A DNA stretch of 64,000 nucleotides, taken from Clostridiales bacterium. Lineage in GTDB: Bacteria > Bacillota > Clostridia > Christensenellales > Aristaeellaceae. Below are positions 9,373 through 16,933 of the stretch, one piece after another. The position numbers and the translations under genes are program-made. Under the pieces are notes generated by a model. It worked only from the letters and a program-made list of their open reading frames with translations, was not told the origin of the DNA and did no database searches. The stretch covers positions 86,642 to 150,641 of the forward strand of contig SVGL01000005.1 of NCBI GenBank assembly GCA_015056325.1. The letters run 5' to 3'. The first letter of the stretch is position 1; each line of letters starts with the position of its first letter.

Positions 9373-9494
9373 GGTGAATATCCTCCTTATCATATCAAAG
9401 CGGGATTTGCTGCTGTTCTATTTCGACCCGGCGCAGCATATTTCCTGCCGGAACGGCACTCCGCCATATCGGTTTTTACAGGCATCCCATGATA

Positions 9495-9523
9495 TTGACA
9501 AAGTTAAAGACGCGTCATATAAT
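9495..9523 (+). promoter_or_regulatory. Consensus promoter of the WG-repeat gene
   Basis: TTGACA (9495-9500) and TATAAT (9518-9523) are both perfect and 17 bases apart, about 50 bases upstream of the ATG. Confidence 0.85.
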
Positions 9524-9575
9524 GATGAAAAAAGCGCCATGTAAGCATACCGGCGCATCGGAAAGGAATACACAC

Positions 9576-10919
9576 ATGAAGAAGCTTGTTGCCATGATCG
9601 CTCTCCTGCTGGCTTTGCTGCTGTCCTGCGGCGCGCTGGCGGAAACCGCCGTCCTGCTGTGGGAGGCCGACCAAATCAACCCGCTGTACAGCGACACGAC
9701 GCGCGTCAAGGTCTACATGCAGGATCAGGGGTATGGTATCGCCACCCTGGCAGGCGAGGTCACCGTCAACCTGGAGCATGACTCCCTGAGTGACATCAAC
9801 TGCATGCCCGGTTATGTCATTTCCGCCGTCCGCAATTCCGGCATCCACGATTCCAGGCTGATCAGCCCCGAGGGCGACGTCCTGACCGAGGAGCTCTACG
9901 GCGACATCATCATGTTCTCCCAGACCTGGTATGCCGGCGTCATGCTGACGGAGACCGCCAGCGATGATGGCGACTACTATAGCGGCGGCCAGGAATATCT
10001 GATCGACCGCGTGGATATCTATCACGCCGCCAACGGCAAGGTCGGCGCCCTGACCCGCGATCAGTACCTCAGGGCTGTCGCTTACGGCGATCACCTGCTG
10101 GTTCTGGACCGCGAAAGCAACGTGCAGCTCTATGACAGCAAGTTCACTCCCGTGGAATCCACCTTCAAGACCTCCGTCGACGGTGAATACTACTCCGCCA
10201 GCAAGGGCCTGACCCGCGGTATCTTCTCCCGTATCACCGGCGAACAGATTGCCACCGGCTACAGCAAGGTCAGCTCCGAGGTATACAACGGCAATCGCCT
10301 CCTGGTCTACTCCGAGCCCGCCCAGGGCTGGGGCATGATCGATCTGCAGGGCAATGTCCTCATCCCCTGCGCAAAGGATGTTGAGTTCTACGATCTGCGC
10401 GCTGACCGCTACATCAAGTTCACCCAGAACGGCACCTACGGCATTTTCGGCCTGTACGATATGGAAACCGGCAAGCAGGTCGTTCCCTGTGAGTACAACA
10501 GCTTCCTCTCCGCTGATTACGAGCACTACAATTTCTGCGGCTACTTCGCCGTGGAAAAGGACGGCATGGTCGGCTATGTGGACGAGAACGGCGCTGTCAC
10601 CGTTGCGCTGACCTACGATGAAGACGATGTGGACGTCCTGGGCTGCACCATGGTCAAGGAAGACAACGGCGTTTACTCCCTGATCGCCGCAGATGGCGTG
10701 ATCACCGCCCTCGAAGGCGTGACTGAGGTCTACACAAACGGCAACGGCGCTTCGCTGGGCCGCTACATCGCCGTGAAGAATGCGGACGGCCTGTGGGGCC
10801 TGGTTGACTGGCACGGCAATCTGATCGTTGACTACACCGCCCGCTATGATTCTCAGTTCCGGTTCATCGACGCCACCCACTTCATCTACGACAGCAAGTT
10901 CATGTACGAGATCCAGTAA
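9576..10919 (+). CDS. Exported WG-repeat protein
   Basis: The 447-residue product starts with a clear signal peptide (MKK, a long Leu/Ala core, then 'CGALAE'). The body carries repeated strands such as 'WGMIDLQGNVLIPC', 'YGIFGLYDMETGKQVVPC', 'MVGYVDENGAVT' and 'LWGLVDWHGNLIVDY'. This is the pattern of WG (Trp-Gly) beta repeats, which usually mediate protein or ligand binding outside the cytoplasm. I start at ATG 9576, preceded by GGAAAGGA, because the upstream extension lacks a signal and covers the promoter. It is monocistronic and convergent with dnaA. The exact function is unknown. Confidence 0.88.
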   Translation: MKKLVAMIALLLALLLSCGALAETAVLLWEADQINPLYSDTTRVKVYMQDQGYGIATLAGEVTVNLEHDSLSDINCMPGYVISAVRNSGIHDSRLISPEGDVLTEELYGDIIMFSQTWYAGVMLTETASDDGDYYSGGQEYLIDRVDIYHAANGKVGALTRDQYLRAVAYGDHLLVLDRESNVQLYDSKFTPVESTFKTSVDGEYYSASKGLTRGIFSRITGEQIATGYSKVSSEVYNGNRLLVYSEPAQGWGMIDLQGNVLIPCAKDVEFYDLRADRYIKFTQNGTYGIFGLYDMETGKQVVPCEYNSFLSADYEHYNFCGYFAVEKDGMVGYVDENGAVTVALTYDEDDVDVLGCTMVKEDNGVYSLIAADGVITALEGVTEVYTNGNGASLGRYIAVKNADGLWGLVDWHGNLIVDYTARYDSQFRFIDATHFIYDSKFMYEIQ

Positions 10920-10926
10920 TGCCATA

Positions 10927-11176
10927 CAAAAAGGGCTGCTCCTGTGGGAGCAGCCCTCAAAGCATCGACAAAGTCGATGGTTTGCAGGCCTTCAAAAATG
11001 GCCGCAAGGCAAGGCGACAAGGCTGCAAATGAGGGAGTTTACACAGACGTAAATGACCGAAATTTGCAGCCGCCGTCAACGCAGCAAGCAAAAAATCCTG
11101 CCTGCCGGCAGGATCCTTTGCGGTTGTGGGCTTTTTTGATGGTCTGAGGGCTGCTCCTGTGGGAGCAGCCTTTTTG
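10927..11176. repeat. 250-bp element bounded by inverted hairpin repeats between two convergent genes
   Basis: Its ends (10927-10959 and 11145-11176) are inverted copies of one 32-base sequence, each a GGGCTGCTCC/GGAGCAGCC hairpin. The left copy has its T-tract on the minus strand and the right copy on the plus strand, so each can act as a terminator for transcription crossing the whole element. Inside, GGCTGCAAAT (11021-11030) pairs with ATTTGCAGCC (11062-11071), enclosing TTTAC/GTAAA (11038-11042, 11049-11053). There is no open frame of note. Confidence 0.7.
11089..11114 (-). terminator. Terminator facing dnaA transcription
   Basis: On the minus strand ATCCTGCC-GGCA-GGCAGGAT is followed by TTTTTGC, about 65 bases after the dnaA stop codon. 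Confidence 0.7.
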
Positions 11177-11178
11177 CT

Positions 11179-12516
11179 TTACTTCGTCTCAGCAATCATA
11201 TTCTTGATATCCCCTACCACGCTCTGCATGCCGGAGGCGGCGTCCTTCACGCCGGCAGCCACCTTATCGCAGCCGTGGAGTACGGTGGTGTGGTCGCGGT
11301 TGCCAAACACCTGGCCGATCTGCGGCAGGCTCAGGTTGGTCATCTCGCGGGTCAGGTACATGGCAATTTGACGGGGCACGGTGATCTCCCGGCGGCGGGA
11401 ATGGCTGATCAGGTCGTTCACCGTGATGGAGTAGTAATCCGCCACGGTCTGCATGATAGCCTGGGCAGTGATCTCCTTGCGGGTCTGGGTGGAGAAGAGG
11501 TCGCGCAGGGCCTCGTTGCACAGCGCCACGGAGAGGGGCTTCTTGGTCAGATTGGCGTAGGCCACCAGACGGGTCAGGCTGCCCTCCAGCTCACGGATGT
11601 TGGAGTCGATATGACTGGCGATGGTCTCCAGGATGGCGGGATCCACCTTGATGTGCTCGGATTCCGCCTTGGCCTGCAGGATGGCGATACGGGTCTCGAA
11701 GTCCGGCTTCTTGATGTCTGCCAGCAGACCCCAGGCGAAGCGGCTCTTCAGGCGGTCCTCCAGACGGGCGATCTCCTGCGGGGGGCGGTCGGAGGTGAGG
11801 ATGATCTGCTTGCCTGCGGTGTGCAGGGCGTTGAAGGTGTGGAAGAACTCCTCCTGGGTGGACTCCTTGCCCGCGATGAACTGGATATCGTCCACCATCA
11901 GCACGTCCACATTGCGGAAGCGGTTGCGGAACTGAATGTTGCGGTTCTGCTGGATGGCAGTGATCAGCTCGGTGGTGAACTGCTCGCCGGGAATGTAGAG
12001 GATGCGCTTGGTGGGATCAACCTCCAGGATGAAGTGGCCGATGGCGTGCATCAGGTGGGTCTTGCCCAGGCCGACGCCGCCATAAATAAACAGGGGGTTG
12101 TAGGCCTGCGCAGGCGCCTCGGCAACGGCCAGGGACGCCGCATGGGCGAAGCGGTTGCCGCTGCCCACCACGAAGGTATCGAAGGTATACTTGGGGTTGA
12201 GGGCGATGCCAGTGATCTCGTCCTCGGCCTTTTCCGCCTCAGCCTTGGGGGCGGTGCGCTCCTGCAGCTCGGCGCTGGTGAGGATTTCCACCTTCATTGC
12301 GCGGCCGGCAGCACGGCTGACCGCGTCGGTGATGCGGCCGTGATGCATGTTCATCAGCTGGCGCTGCATGTTCTCCATCGTGATGCGCAGGATGAGGGTA
12401 TCCTCCTCCAGGGCAATCACGGTCAGATTATTGGCGATCCAGGTCGTATACACGATCCGGTTCATTTCGGATTCCATCAGGGCACATGCCCGTTCCCATA
12501 GCTCTTTCATTTCCAT
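11179..12516 (-). CDS. dnaA: Chromosomal replication initiator protein DnaA
   Basis: This AAA+ ATPase of about 445 residues binds DnaA boxes and opens the origin. Visible are the N-terminal domain starting 'MEMKELWERACALM', Walker A 'GGVGLGKTH' near residue 157, Walker B 'LMVDDIQF' near 217, and the C-terminal DNA-binding domain IV with 'RREITVPRQIAMYL' and the signature 'NRDHTTVLHGCDKV'. Two in-frame ATGs (12516, 12510) are possible; the extension further upstream is not DnaA-like. The neighbourhood lacks dnaN, rpmH and rnpA, the usual neighbours in Firmicutes. Instead a WG-repeat gene is convergent and an unknown gene lies across the upstream gap. Confidence 0.96.
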   Translation of the reverse strand: MEMKELWERACALMESEMNRIVYTTWIANNLTVIALEEDTLILRITMENMQRQLMNMHHGRITDAVSRAAGRAMKVEILTSAELQERTAPKAEAEKAEDEITGIALNPKYTFDTFVVGSGNRFAHAASLAVAEAPAQAYNPLFIYGGVGLGKTHLMHAIGHFILEVDPTKRILYIPGEQFTTELITAIQQNRNIQFRNRFRNVDVLMVDDIQFIAGKESTQEEFFHTFNALHTAGKQIILTSDRPPQEIARLEDRLKSRFAWGLLADIKKPDFETRIAILQAKAESEHIKVDPAILETIASHIDSNIRELEGSLTRLVAYANLTKKPLSVALCNEALRDLFSTQTRKEITAQAIMQTVADYYSITVNDLISHSRRREITVPRQIAMYLTREMTNLSLPQIGQVFGNRDHTTVLHGCDKVAAGVKDAASGMQSVVGDIKNMIAETK

Positions 12517-12652
12517 TCGCTTCTGCGCCTCTTGCTTCTCAAGTGTGGTGCCCGCACAGGCGGACTTCAATAAAGGGCGGTATGCAGACAAAAATCCGCC
12601 GCCCCACCGTTTATGCAAGCCCACTGCCGGATGGCGGTGGGCTGTAACAGGC

Positions 12653-12960
12653 TGTGGATAACTTTTTGTTCCCTGCTATCATAGCACAGACACCGCGAAA
12701 TTTCAAGCATTTCGCCAAAAGGCAGAATGCTGCATGGGCACCGCGCCTGTTGATAACTTGCCCCGGATATCTTGTGTCGGGACATCCGTTCGACACAATC
12801 CGTGCCGCATCCAATGAATAAAAATGAACAAACGTGCATATTATGCAAAATCCTTTGGGGGATTTTCTGAAAAAACCTCGAAAAAAAACATCTTGCAGGA
12901 TTCTCCCCTGCCCGCGTCGAACATATGAACGCTGCGATCTGTCGCTGCCACACATCCGCA
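12653..12960. other. Candidate replication origin (oriC) region upstream of dnaA
   Basis: A perfect DnaA box TTATCCACA lies on the minus strand at 12661-12653, and TTATCAACA (one mismatch) at 12756-12748. Near-matches TTATGCAAA (12841) and A/T-rich stretches (12815-12895) follow. Box number and spacing are modest, so this is a candidate rather than a proven origin. The 457-base gap holds no other gene I can see. Confidence 0.5.
12678..12706 (-). promoter_or_regulatory. dnaA promoter
   Basis: On the minus strand TTGAAA (12706-12701) and TATGAT (12683-12678) are 17 bases apart. The perfect DnaA box at 12653-12661 lies just downstream, which suggests autoregulation. Confidence 0.65.
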
Positions 12961-12973
12961 GGAGGTGCTCCCC

Positions 12974-13459
12974 ATGGCCATCACCATCCGCCCCGAGGAC
13001 GTATTTGCCGCCCTGGAACCGATGCTGGGCACGCAGTTCCTTGCCGCCACGCCCCTGTGCGGAGACGCTGCCGACTGCCTGAGCCGCTATGCGCCCTCCT
13101 GCATGACGCTGAACGACATGTACCTCAAGGTGCGGGAGGTCATCTTCGGCGACCTGTACGCTGCCCTGGGCCAGGGGATGGTGCTGACGCTGGAAAGCGG
13201 CGTGCGCCTCCGGTTGCGCCTCAAGGATATCGACACCCTGGCGGATGAAGCCCTGGGGCTGCTGCTGGACGACCTCCCCGGCGATCAGCTGCCGCTGACC
13301 TTCCTGCGGCCCTTCGCACTGGAATCGGGGCTGCTGTGCGCCATGCGGGTGCTTTTGCAGCGCTACGGCGCGGTGCTCCCCGCCATGGAGCGGGAGATGC
13401 TCATCCGCATCGTCAAGGAAAATCACCCGGCAGACAGGTATGCCGCCTGGCTGAAGTGA
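12974..13459 (+). CDS. Hypothetical protein next to the oriC-like region
   Basis: The ATG at 12974 has AGGAGG 8 bases upstream, and the 161-residue frame has the same codon habits as its neighbours, so it is probably real. The product is soluble, with no signal peptide or membrane helix. It has a 'MAITIRPEDVFAALEPMLG' start, a central Leu-rich acidic segment ('LRLKDIDTLADEALGLLLDDL') and a helical C-terminus ending 'HPADRYAAWLK'. I do not recognise a family. It diverges from dnaA and ends at a dyad repeat that can serve as terminator. Confidence 0.7.
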   Translation: MAITIRPEDVFAALEPMLGTQFLAATPLCGDAADCLSRYAPSCMTLNDMYLKVREVIFGDLYAALGQGMVLTLESGVRLRLRLKDIDTLADEALGLLLDDLPGDQLPLTFLRPFALESGLLCAMRVLLQRYGAVLPAMEREMLIRIVKENHPADRYAAWLK

Positions 13460-13467
13460 CATCAGAA

Positions 13468-13517
13468 GACTCCCCTTCATCGGGGAGCTGTCGCCGATCA
13501 GGCGACTGAGGGTTTTT
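13468..13517 (+). repeat. Intergenic dyad repeat (GCTCCCTCC family), copy 2, terminator-like
   Basis: ACTCCCC/GGGGAG forms the first stem and TCGCC/GGCGA the second, ending CTGAGGG followed by TTTTT. It has the same plan as the copies at 6650 and 63396 and lies just after the stop of the upstream gene. Confidence 0.65.
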
Positions 13518-13553
13518 CCCCAAATCCCCTATACTATTATGGAAAGGAATCCC

Positions 13554-14456
13554 ATGAAGAAGCTCATTTCCCTCATTCTCGCGACGCTTATGATGACGTC
13601 CGCACTGGCCTCGGCGGAGACCGTGGTCACGTCTTTCTACCCCATCCACCTCTTCGCCCGCAACCTGCTCGACGGTATCGACGGCATCGAAATTGCCTCC
13701 CTGGCCGAGCCCACCTCCGGCTGCCTGCACGATTATCAGCTGCAAACCGGCGACATGAAGACCCTCGCCCGGGCAGATGTGTTCCTGATCAACGGCGCCG
13801 GCATGGAGGGCTACCTGGAAGGTGTGTTTGAGGCCTTCCCCTCCCTGCCGGTGGTGGACGCCTCCCAGGGCGTCACCCTGCTGGAGGACTGCTCCGACCA
13901 CAGACATGATGATCACGACGACCACGATCATGAACACGCCTTCAACGCCCACATCTGGCTGGACGCGGAAAACGCCGCCCTGATGATCGCCAACCTGGCA
14001 GATGGGCTGATCGCCGCCCTGCCCCAGCACGAAGCCGCCATCGCCGCCAACCGCGACGCCTATGTCGCCCGCCTCGCCGCTCTGGACGCGGAGCTCACCG
14101 CCGCCCTGGGAGACCTCCCACGCAAGGACATCATCACCTTCCACGAGGCATTCCCCTACTTCGCCAACGCCTACGGGCTGCATGTGGCTGCTGTCATCAC
14201 CCGCGATCCTGACGACGCCCTCTCCCCCCGTCAGCTCGCTGAACTGTGCAAAACCGTCCAGGCCCTGGGCGCCCCGCCGCTCTTCGTGGAGCCCCAGTAC
14301 GAGGACATGGCCGCCACGACCATCTCCCGCGAGACCGGCGCGCCCCTTTTCACCCTGGACCCCATCGTCACCGGCCCGGCAGACGCGCCCCTCGCCCACT
14401 ACGAGGACGCAATGCGCCAGAACCTGGCCGTGCTGCTGGAAGCGCTGGGAGGATAA
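13554..14456 (+). CDS. Zinc/manganese-type ABC transporter substrate-binding protein (ZnuA-like)
   Basis: The 300-residue cluster A-I metal-binding protein has a signal peptide (MKKLISLILATLMMTSALASA). The metal ligands are recognisable: an early His in 'FYPIHLFA', a His-rich acidic loop near residue 115-130 with several HDDHDH units, 'FNAHIWLD' after it, 'TFHEAFPYFANAYGL' near 198 and a C-terminal Asp in 'LDPIVTG'. The His-rich loop is typical of zinc binders. ATG 13554 is preceded by GGAAAGGA. No permease or ATPase gene is adjacent, so the rest of the transporter must be elsewhere. No classical lipobox is seen. Confidence 0.9.
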   Translation: MKKLISLILATLMMTSALASAETVVTSFYPIHLFARNLLDGIDGIEIASLAEPTSGCLHDYQLQTGDMKTLARADVFLINGAGMEGYLEGVFEAFPSLPVVDASQGVTLLEDCSDHRHDDHDDHDHEHAFNAHIWLDAENAALMIANLADGLIAALPQHEAAIAANRDAYVARLAALDAELTAALGDLPRKDIITFHEAFPYFANAYGLHVAAVITRDPDDALSPRQLAELCKTVQALGAPPLFVEPQYEDMAATTISRETGAPLFTLDPIVTGPADAPLAHYEDAMRQNLAVLLEALGG

Positions 14457-14506
14457 TTACAACAAGCCAGCCGATGTACATTCGATCAATGCAGGAGGTA
14501 CAATCC

Positions 14507-15416
14507 GTGAGTATGACGCCTCAGAATGATCTGCTAGAATACACGAAGGCTGCCATCGATCTCGAGACCGATTTGGCAACGCAGAAACTGGTTCTTGATC
14601 AATGCTGCGCCGAGATTCAGCAGCGCAAGCCCACGCTTGAATTGGATGACCTACCGTATGCACCCGAATACAAGGTTGATGATTTTCCCTCTTACCGCCG
14701 TGGACACCTCTTTCTTGATGCAGGTCTCCTTGTTTTCATTCTTTTTTCTTCAAGCTTTCAGCAAAATTGCATATGGCCCCTTTATCCTTGCGATCCTCGT
14801 ATGTACTACGCTGCTGTTTCCCGGTTTGCTCTCGATTATCCGAACCAGAAAGAAGATAAACCAGCGTGTACAAAAATACGCAACCTATCAAGACAATCTG
14901 GCAAGCATCCAGCAACAAAATCAACAGCGCCAAGAGACATATGATGCTGCAATTCGTCAGTGCGACGAATCCATACTCGCTCTTCGCACTGCCGCACAGC
15001 CACACATAGATGAGACAAACAGCCTCCTGGAAAGGTTGTACGATAAGAATATCATTTACCGCAAGTACTGCAACCTCCCCGCACTCACCAGCATCTACGA
15101 GTACTTCATCACCGGTCGCTGCACTGAACTCATCGGCCCCCACGGCGCCTACAATATGTACGAAGACGAGCTCCGAAAGGACACCGTCATCAGCCAGCTG
15201 AACACCGTCATCGAGAACCTGGAGCAGATCAAGCAGAACCAGTATATGCTCTACCAACAAGTGAAGTCCATCAACGAAAACACGCAGGTCATCGCCTCCG
15301 AGCTGCGGCAGATCAAGGGCTACACGGTGCAGATTGCCCAGCTTTCCGCCCTCAATGCCTACTACGCCGCCCTGAACGAGCGCAACACCCGCATCACCAT
15401 GTACTACCACCTGTAA
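14507..15416 (+). pseudogene. Frameshifted membrane coiled-coil protein
   Basis: An AGGAGG site (14493-14498) sits 8 bases before GTG 14507, starting 'VSMTPQNDLLEYTKAAIDLE'. This frame turns implausible after about residue 65. A second frame, open from about 14595 to 15416, carries two hydrophobic segments ('FSFFFLQAFSKIAYGPFILAI' region) and then a long coiled coil ('INQRVQKYATYQDNLASIQQ', 'VIENLEQIKQNQYMLYQQ') to a stop at 15416. The two parts read as one gene broken by a frameshift between about 14595 and 14720. Function is unknown. A sequencing error is the alternative explanation. Confidence 0.6.
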
Positions 15417-15497
15417 GCCCCTCTGCCCCGTGCAGGGACCTTTTCAAACCACCGCAAACCCCGCCGCATTTCGTCAGGACTTCCCCCGCGGAAAACC

Positions 15498-15526
15498 TTG
15501 ACAACTCCGCCTGATTGTGCTATCAT
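15498..15526 (+). promoter_or_regulatory. tRNA-Arg promoter
   Basis: TTGACA (15498-15503) and TATCAT (15521-15526) are 17 bases apart, 11 bases before the first tRNA-like sequence. Confidence 0.75.
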
Positions 15527-15537
15527 AATTAGGCTGC

Positions 15538-15623
15538 GCGCCCGTAGCTCAGTTGGATAGAGTGTCAGACTCCGACTCTCACGGCGTTCGCAGTCCCAGC
15601 GGTGGGAATACCGCAAGCCATTA
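15538..15623 (+). pseudogene. Degenerate tRNA-Arg copy
   Basis: The first 41 bases match the 5' half of the intact tRNA gene that follows, apart from a few anticodon-stem changes, including the CCG anticodon loop. The anticodon stem has a mismatch and the T arm and 3' acceptor strand are absent. It lies directly between the promoter and the intact gene. Confidence 0.7.
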
Positions 15624-15697
15624 GCGCCCGTAGCTCAGTTGGATAGAGTGTTGGACTCCGACTCCAAAGGTCGCTGGTTCGAATCCAGTCGGGCGTA
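15624..15697 (+). tRNA. tRNA-Arg (anticodon CCG)
   Basis: The acceptor stem GCGCCCG/CGGGCGT, D arm with AGCTCAGTTGGATAGAGT, anticodon stem TTGGA/TCCAA with loop CTCCGAC, and T arm with GGTTCGAATCC fold as a normal 74-base tRNA reading CGG codons. The CCA end is not encoded. Its 3' part is duplicated twice downstream, which marks it as the integration site of an element. Confidence 0.95.
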
Positions 15698-15698
15698 C
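15667..15698 (+). repeat. Attachment-site repeat A (inside tRNA-Arg)
   Basis: The 32 bases from the end of the anticodon arm to just past the tRNA end are identical to 19571-19602 and 20079-20110. They cover the T arm and 3' acceptor strand, the usual attB of tyrosine-recombinase elements. Confidence 0.85.
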
Positions 15699-15700
15699 TG

Positions 15701-15735
15701 AAAGTGCCGCAATTCAAGCAATTGCGGCACTTTTT
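15701..15735 (+). terminator. Terminator after tRNA-Arg
   Basis: A 14-bp stem AAAGTGCCGCAATT/AATTGCGGCACTTT with a short loop is followed by a T-tract, three bases after the tRNA. Confidence 0.85.
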
Positions 15736-15883
15736 GTTGTCTGAGTATCATGCTTTTGCGGTTCCGAACAACGCTTCGCAATGATTTATTTTCAACCTTT
15801 CATTAGCAATCTCCCTGCTAAGCGGATTCGAAGCGTTTCCGCACTTTTTCTCCATTTGCTAATGGAATTTCAAAAGTTGCTAA

Positions 15884-16126
15884 TCAGGATGTTATGCTTC
15901 CTGCAAGCAGCTTTGCTAAGGAGTTCAGTAAGTCCGGAGACTCCTTCAGTTGCGCCAGCAGATGCTCCGCACTGACCGGCTGCGCAGAAGGCACTGAAAC
16001 CTTGCGCAGATCAGGATTAGAGTAGAATTCAGAGTCGAATTTCTGTGCATTGAGTTTGCGATCCTCGTCCAGAATGTGAGCATATACCTTGGTGATCATT
16101 TCGATTTCAGAGTGACCAGTATCACC
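15884..16126 (-). pseudogene. C-terminal remnant of a tyrosine-type integrase
   Basis: The minus-strand frame reads 'GHSEIEMITKVYAHILDEDR' and then runs about 55 more residues to a stop. The His of 'GHS' and the Tyr of 'KVYAH' fit the end of the tyrosine recombinase catalytic domain. The Arg-Lys part of the active site is missing because the frame is joined to the umuC remnant. The position beside a tRNA attachment site supports this. It cannot be active as it stands. Confidence 0.75.
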
Positions 16127-16395
16127 TTGGGTACCAGTTTGGAATACTTGAGGTACAGCTCATAATGTGGTGGCACACAAATCAGCCCTGGACAGGCTTG
16201 TTTCGCCTGCCAGTTGGCTGCACCAGTCTTTACGCCCATGCGTTTTGCCGGATATGATGCGGTCAATACAATTCCATGTCGGTCTTCAGTACTTCCGCAC
16301 ACTGCGATGGCCTTACCCCGCAAAGAGGGATTTTCATTCATCTCAACAGAAGCATAAAAGCAATTGAGGTCGCTATGCAAAATGATCTCTGCCAT
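16096..16395 (-). pseudogene. Truncated Y-family DNA polymerase (UmuC/DinB-like)
   Basis: From ATG 16395 (GGAGG 8 bases upstream) the product reads 'MAEIILHSDLNCFYASVEM', the start of the palm with the metal-binding Asp of 'SDLNCFYAS', then 'SYPAKRMGVKTG' and 'YELYLKYSKLV', as in UmuC-like polymerases. After about 92 residues it runs out of frame into the integrase remnant and stops, so the catalytic 'DE' region and the little-finger domain are lost. A LexA box lies directly upstream. In intact relatives this is an SOS-induced translesion polymerase; here it is a deletion product. Confidence 0.8.
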
Positions 16396-16412
16396 AAATG
16401 ATACCTCCACAA

Positions 16413-16464
16413 AGAACATTTGTTCTCATGCATAAGAATAACACACATCGACGATTGCTGTAAA
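16413..16464 (-). promoter_or_regulatory. LexA (SOS) box and promoter of the umuC remnant
   Basis: AGAACATTTGTTCT (16413-16426) matches the Gram-positive GAAC-N4-GTTC LexA site. A minus-strand TTTACA (16464-16459) with TTATTC 17 bases downstream overlaps the region just upstream of it. Confidence 0.75.
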
Positions 16465-16506
16465 GCGAACATCCAGAAATTCTCACGGTTTTCTTGGAAA
16501 AAGTGC

Positions 16507-16556
16507 TTTACAGCTTTGGACTTCCTGTGCTAATATAAATAAGAACATTTGTTCTT
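16507..16556 (+). promoter_or_regulatory. Promoter and LexA (SOS) box of the small SOS gene
   Basis: TTTACA (16507-16512) and TAATAT (16531-16536) are 18 bases apart. AAGAACATTTGTTCTT (16541-16556), a perfect 16-bp palindromic LexA box, lies just downstream. Confidence 0.8.
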
Positions 16557-16577
16557 TGTTCATCTGGAGGGATAGTT

Positions 16578-16868
16578 ATGAGCAATCAGAACCGCACTCT
16601 CAAAACCTATGTTCAGGTTGATGTAGAGTTTAATAATGAAGGCATCATGCGCCCCAGGGGCATCTTGTGGGAAGACGGCCAGTATTTTGAAGTTGATAAG
16701 GTACTGGATATACGTTCTGCACCAGCTGCAAAAGCTGGCGGTCAAGGTGATCGGTACACAGTCCGCCTTGGTGGAAAAACCACCTTCCTGTTCTTTGAGC
16801 ATAACCCCGATTACGGCAGCAGCGTGCTGGGAAGATGGTTCGTGGAACGAAAGGTACAGCATACATAG
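16578..16868 (+). CDS. Small SOS-controlled protein paired with umuC
   Basis: The 96-residue soluble product begins 'MSNQNRTLKTYVQVDVEFN', with an ATG preceded by TGGAGGGATAG. It looks like a small beta-rich protein ('GILWEDGQYFEVDKVLDI', 'YTVRLGGKTTFLFFEH'). Short proteins of this kind are often encoded next to UmuC-like polymerase genes in Firmicutes and share their LexA control; the divergent twin LexA boxes here fit that. Biochemical function is unknown to me. The gene is intact although its polymerase partner is truncated. Confidence 0.75.
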   Translation: MSNQNRTLKTYVQVDVEFNNEGIMRPRGILWEDGQYFEVDKVLDIRSAPAAKAGGQGDRYTVRLGGKTTFLFFEHNPDYGSSVLGRWFVERKVQHT

Positions 16869-16871
16869 CCG

Positions 16872-16900
16872 TTGCGCGTGAATCGCATATCTGCTATAAT
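16872..16900 (+). promoter_or_regulatory. Promoter upstream of a possible small membrane-peptide gene
   Basis: TTGCGC (16872-16877) and a perfect TATAAT (16895-16900) are 17 bases apart. Confidence 0.5.
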
Positions 16901-16933
16901 TACTTCATAAGCCTTTCTGGATGAAATAAGGAG

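Noticed and set aside
12920..12935. CGAACATATGAAC considered as a LexA box near dnaA
   Set aside because: The right half is GAAC rather than GTTC, so it is not the inverted pair needed by LexA.
12925..13248. Alternative plus-strand frame overlapping the unknown gene near oriC
   Set aside because: The ATG at 12974 in the other frame has the AGGAGG at the right distance and a better composed product.
15781..15975. Plus-strand frame in the A+T-rich flank of the tRNA
   Set aside because: It lies antisense to the integrase remnant, has no ribosome site and its product looks random.
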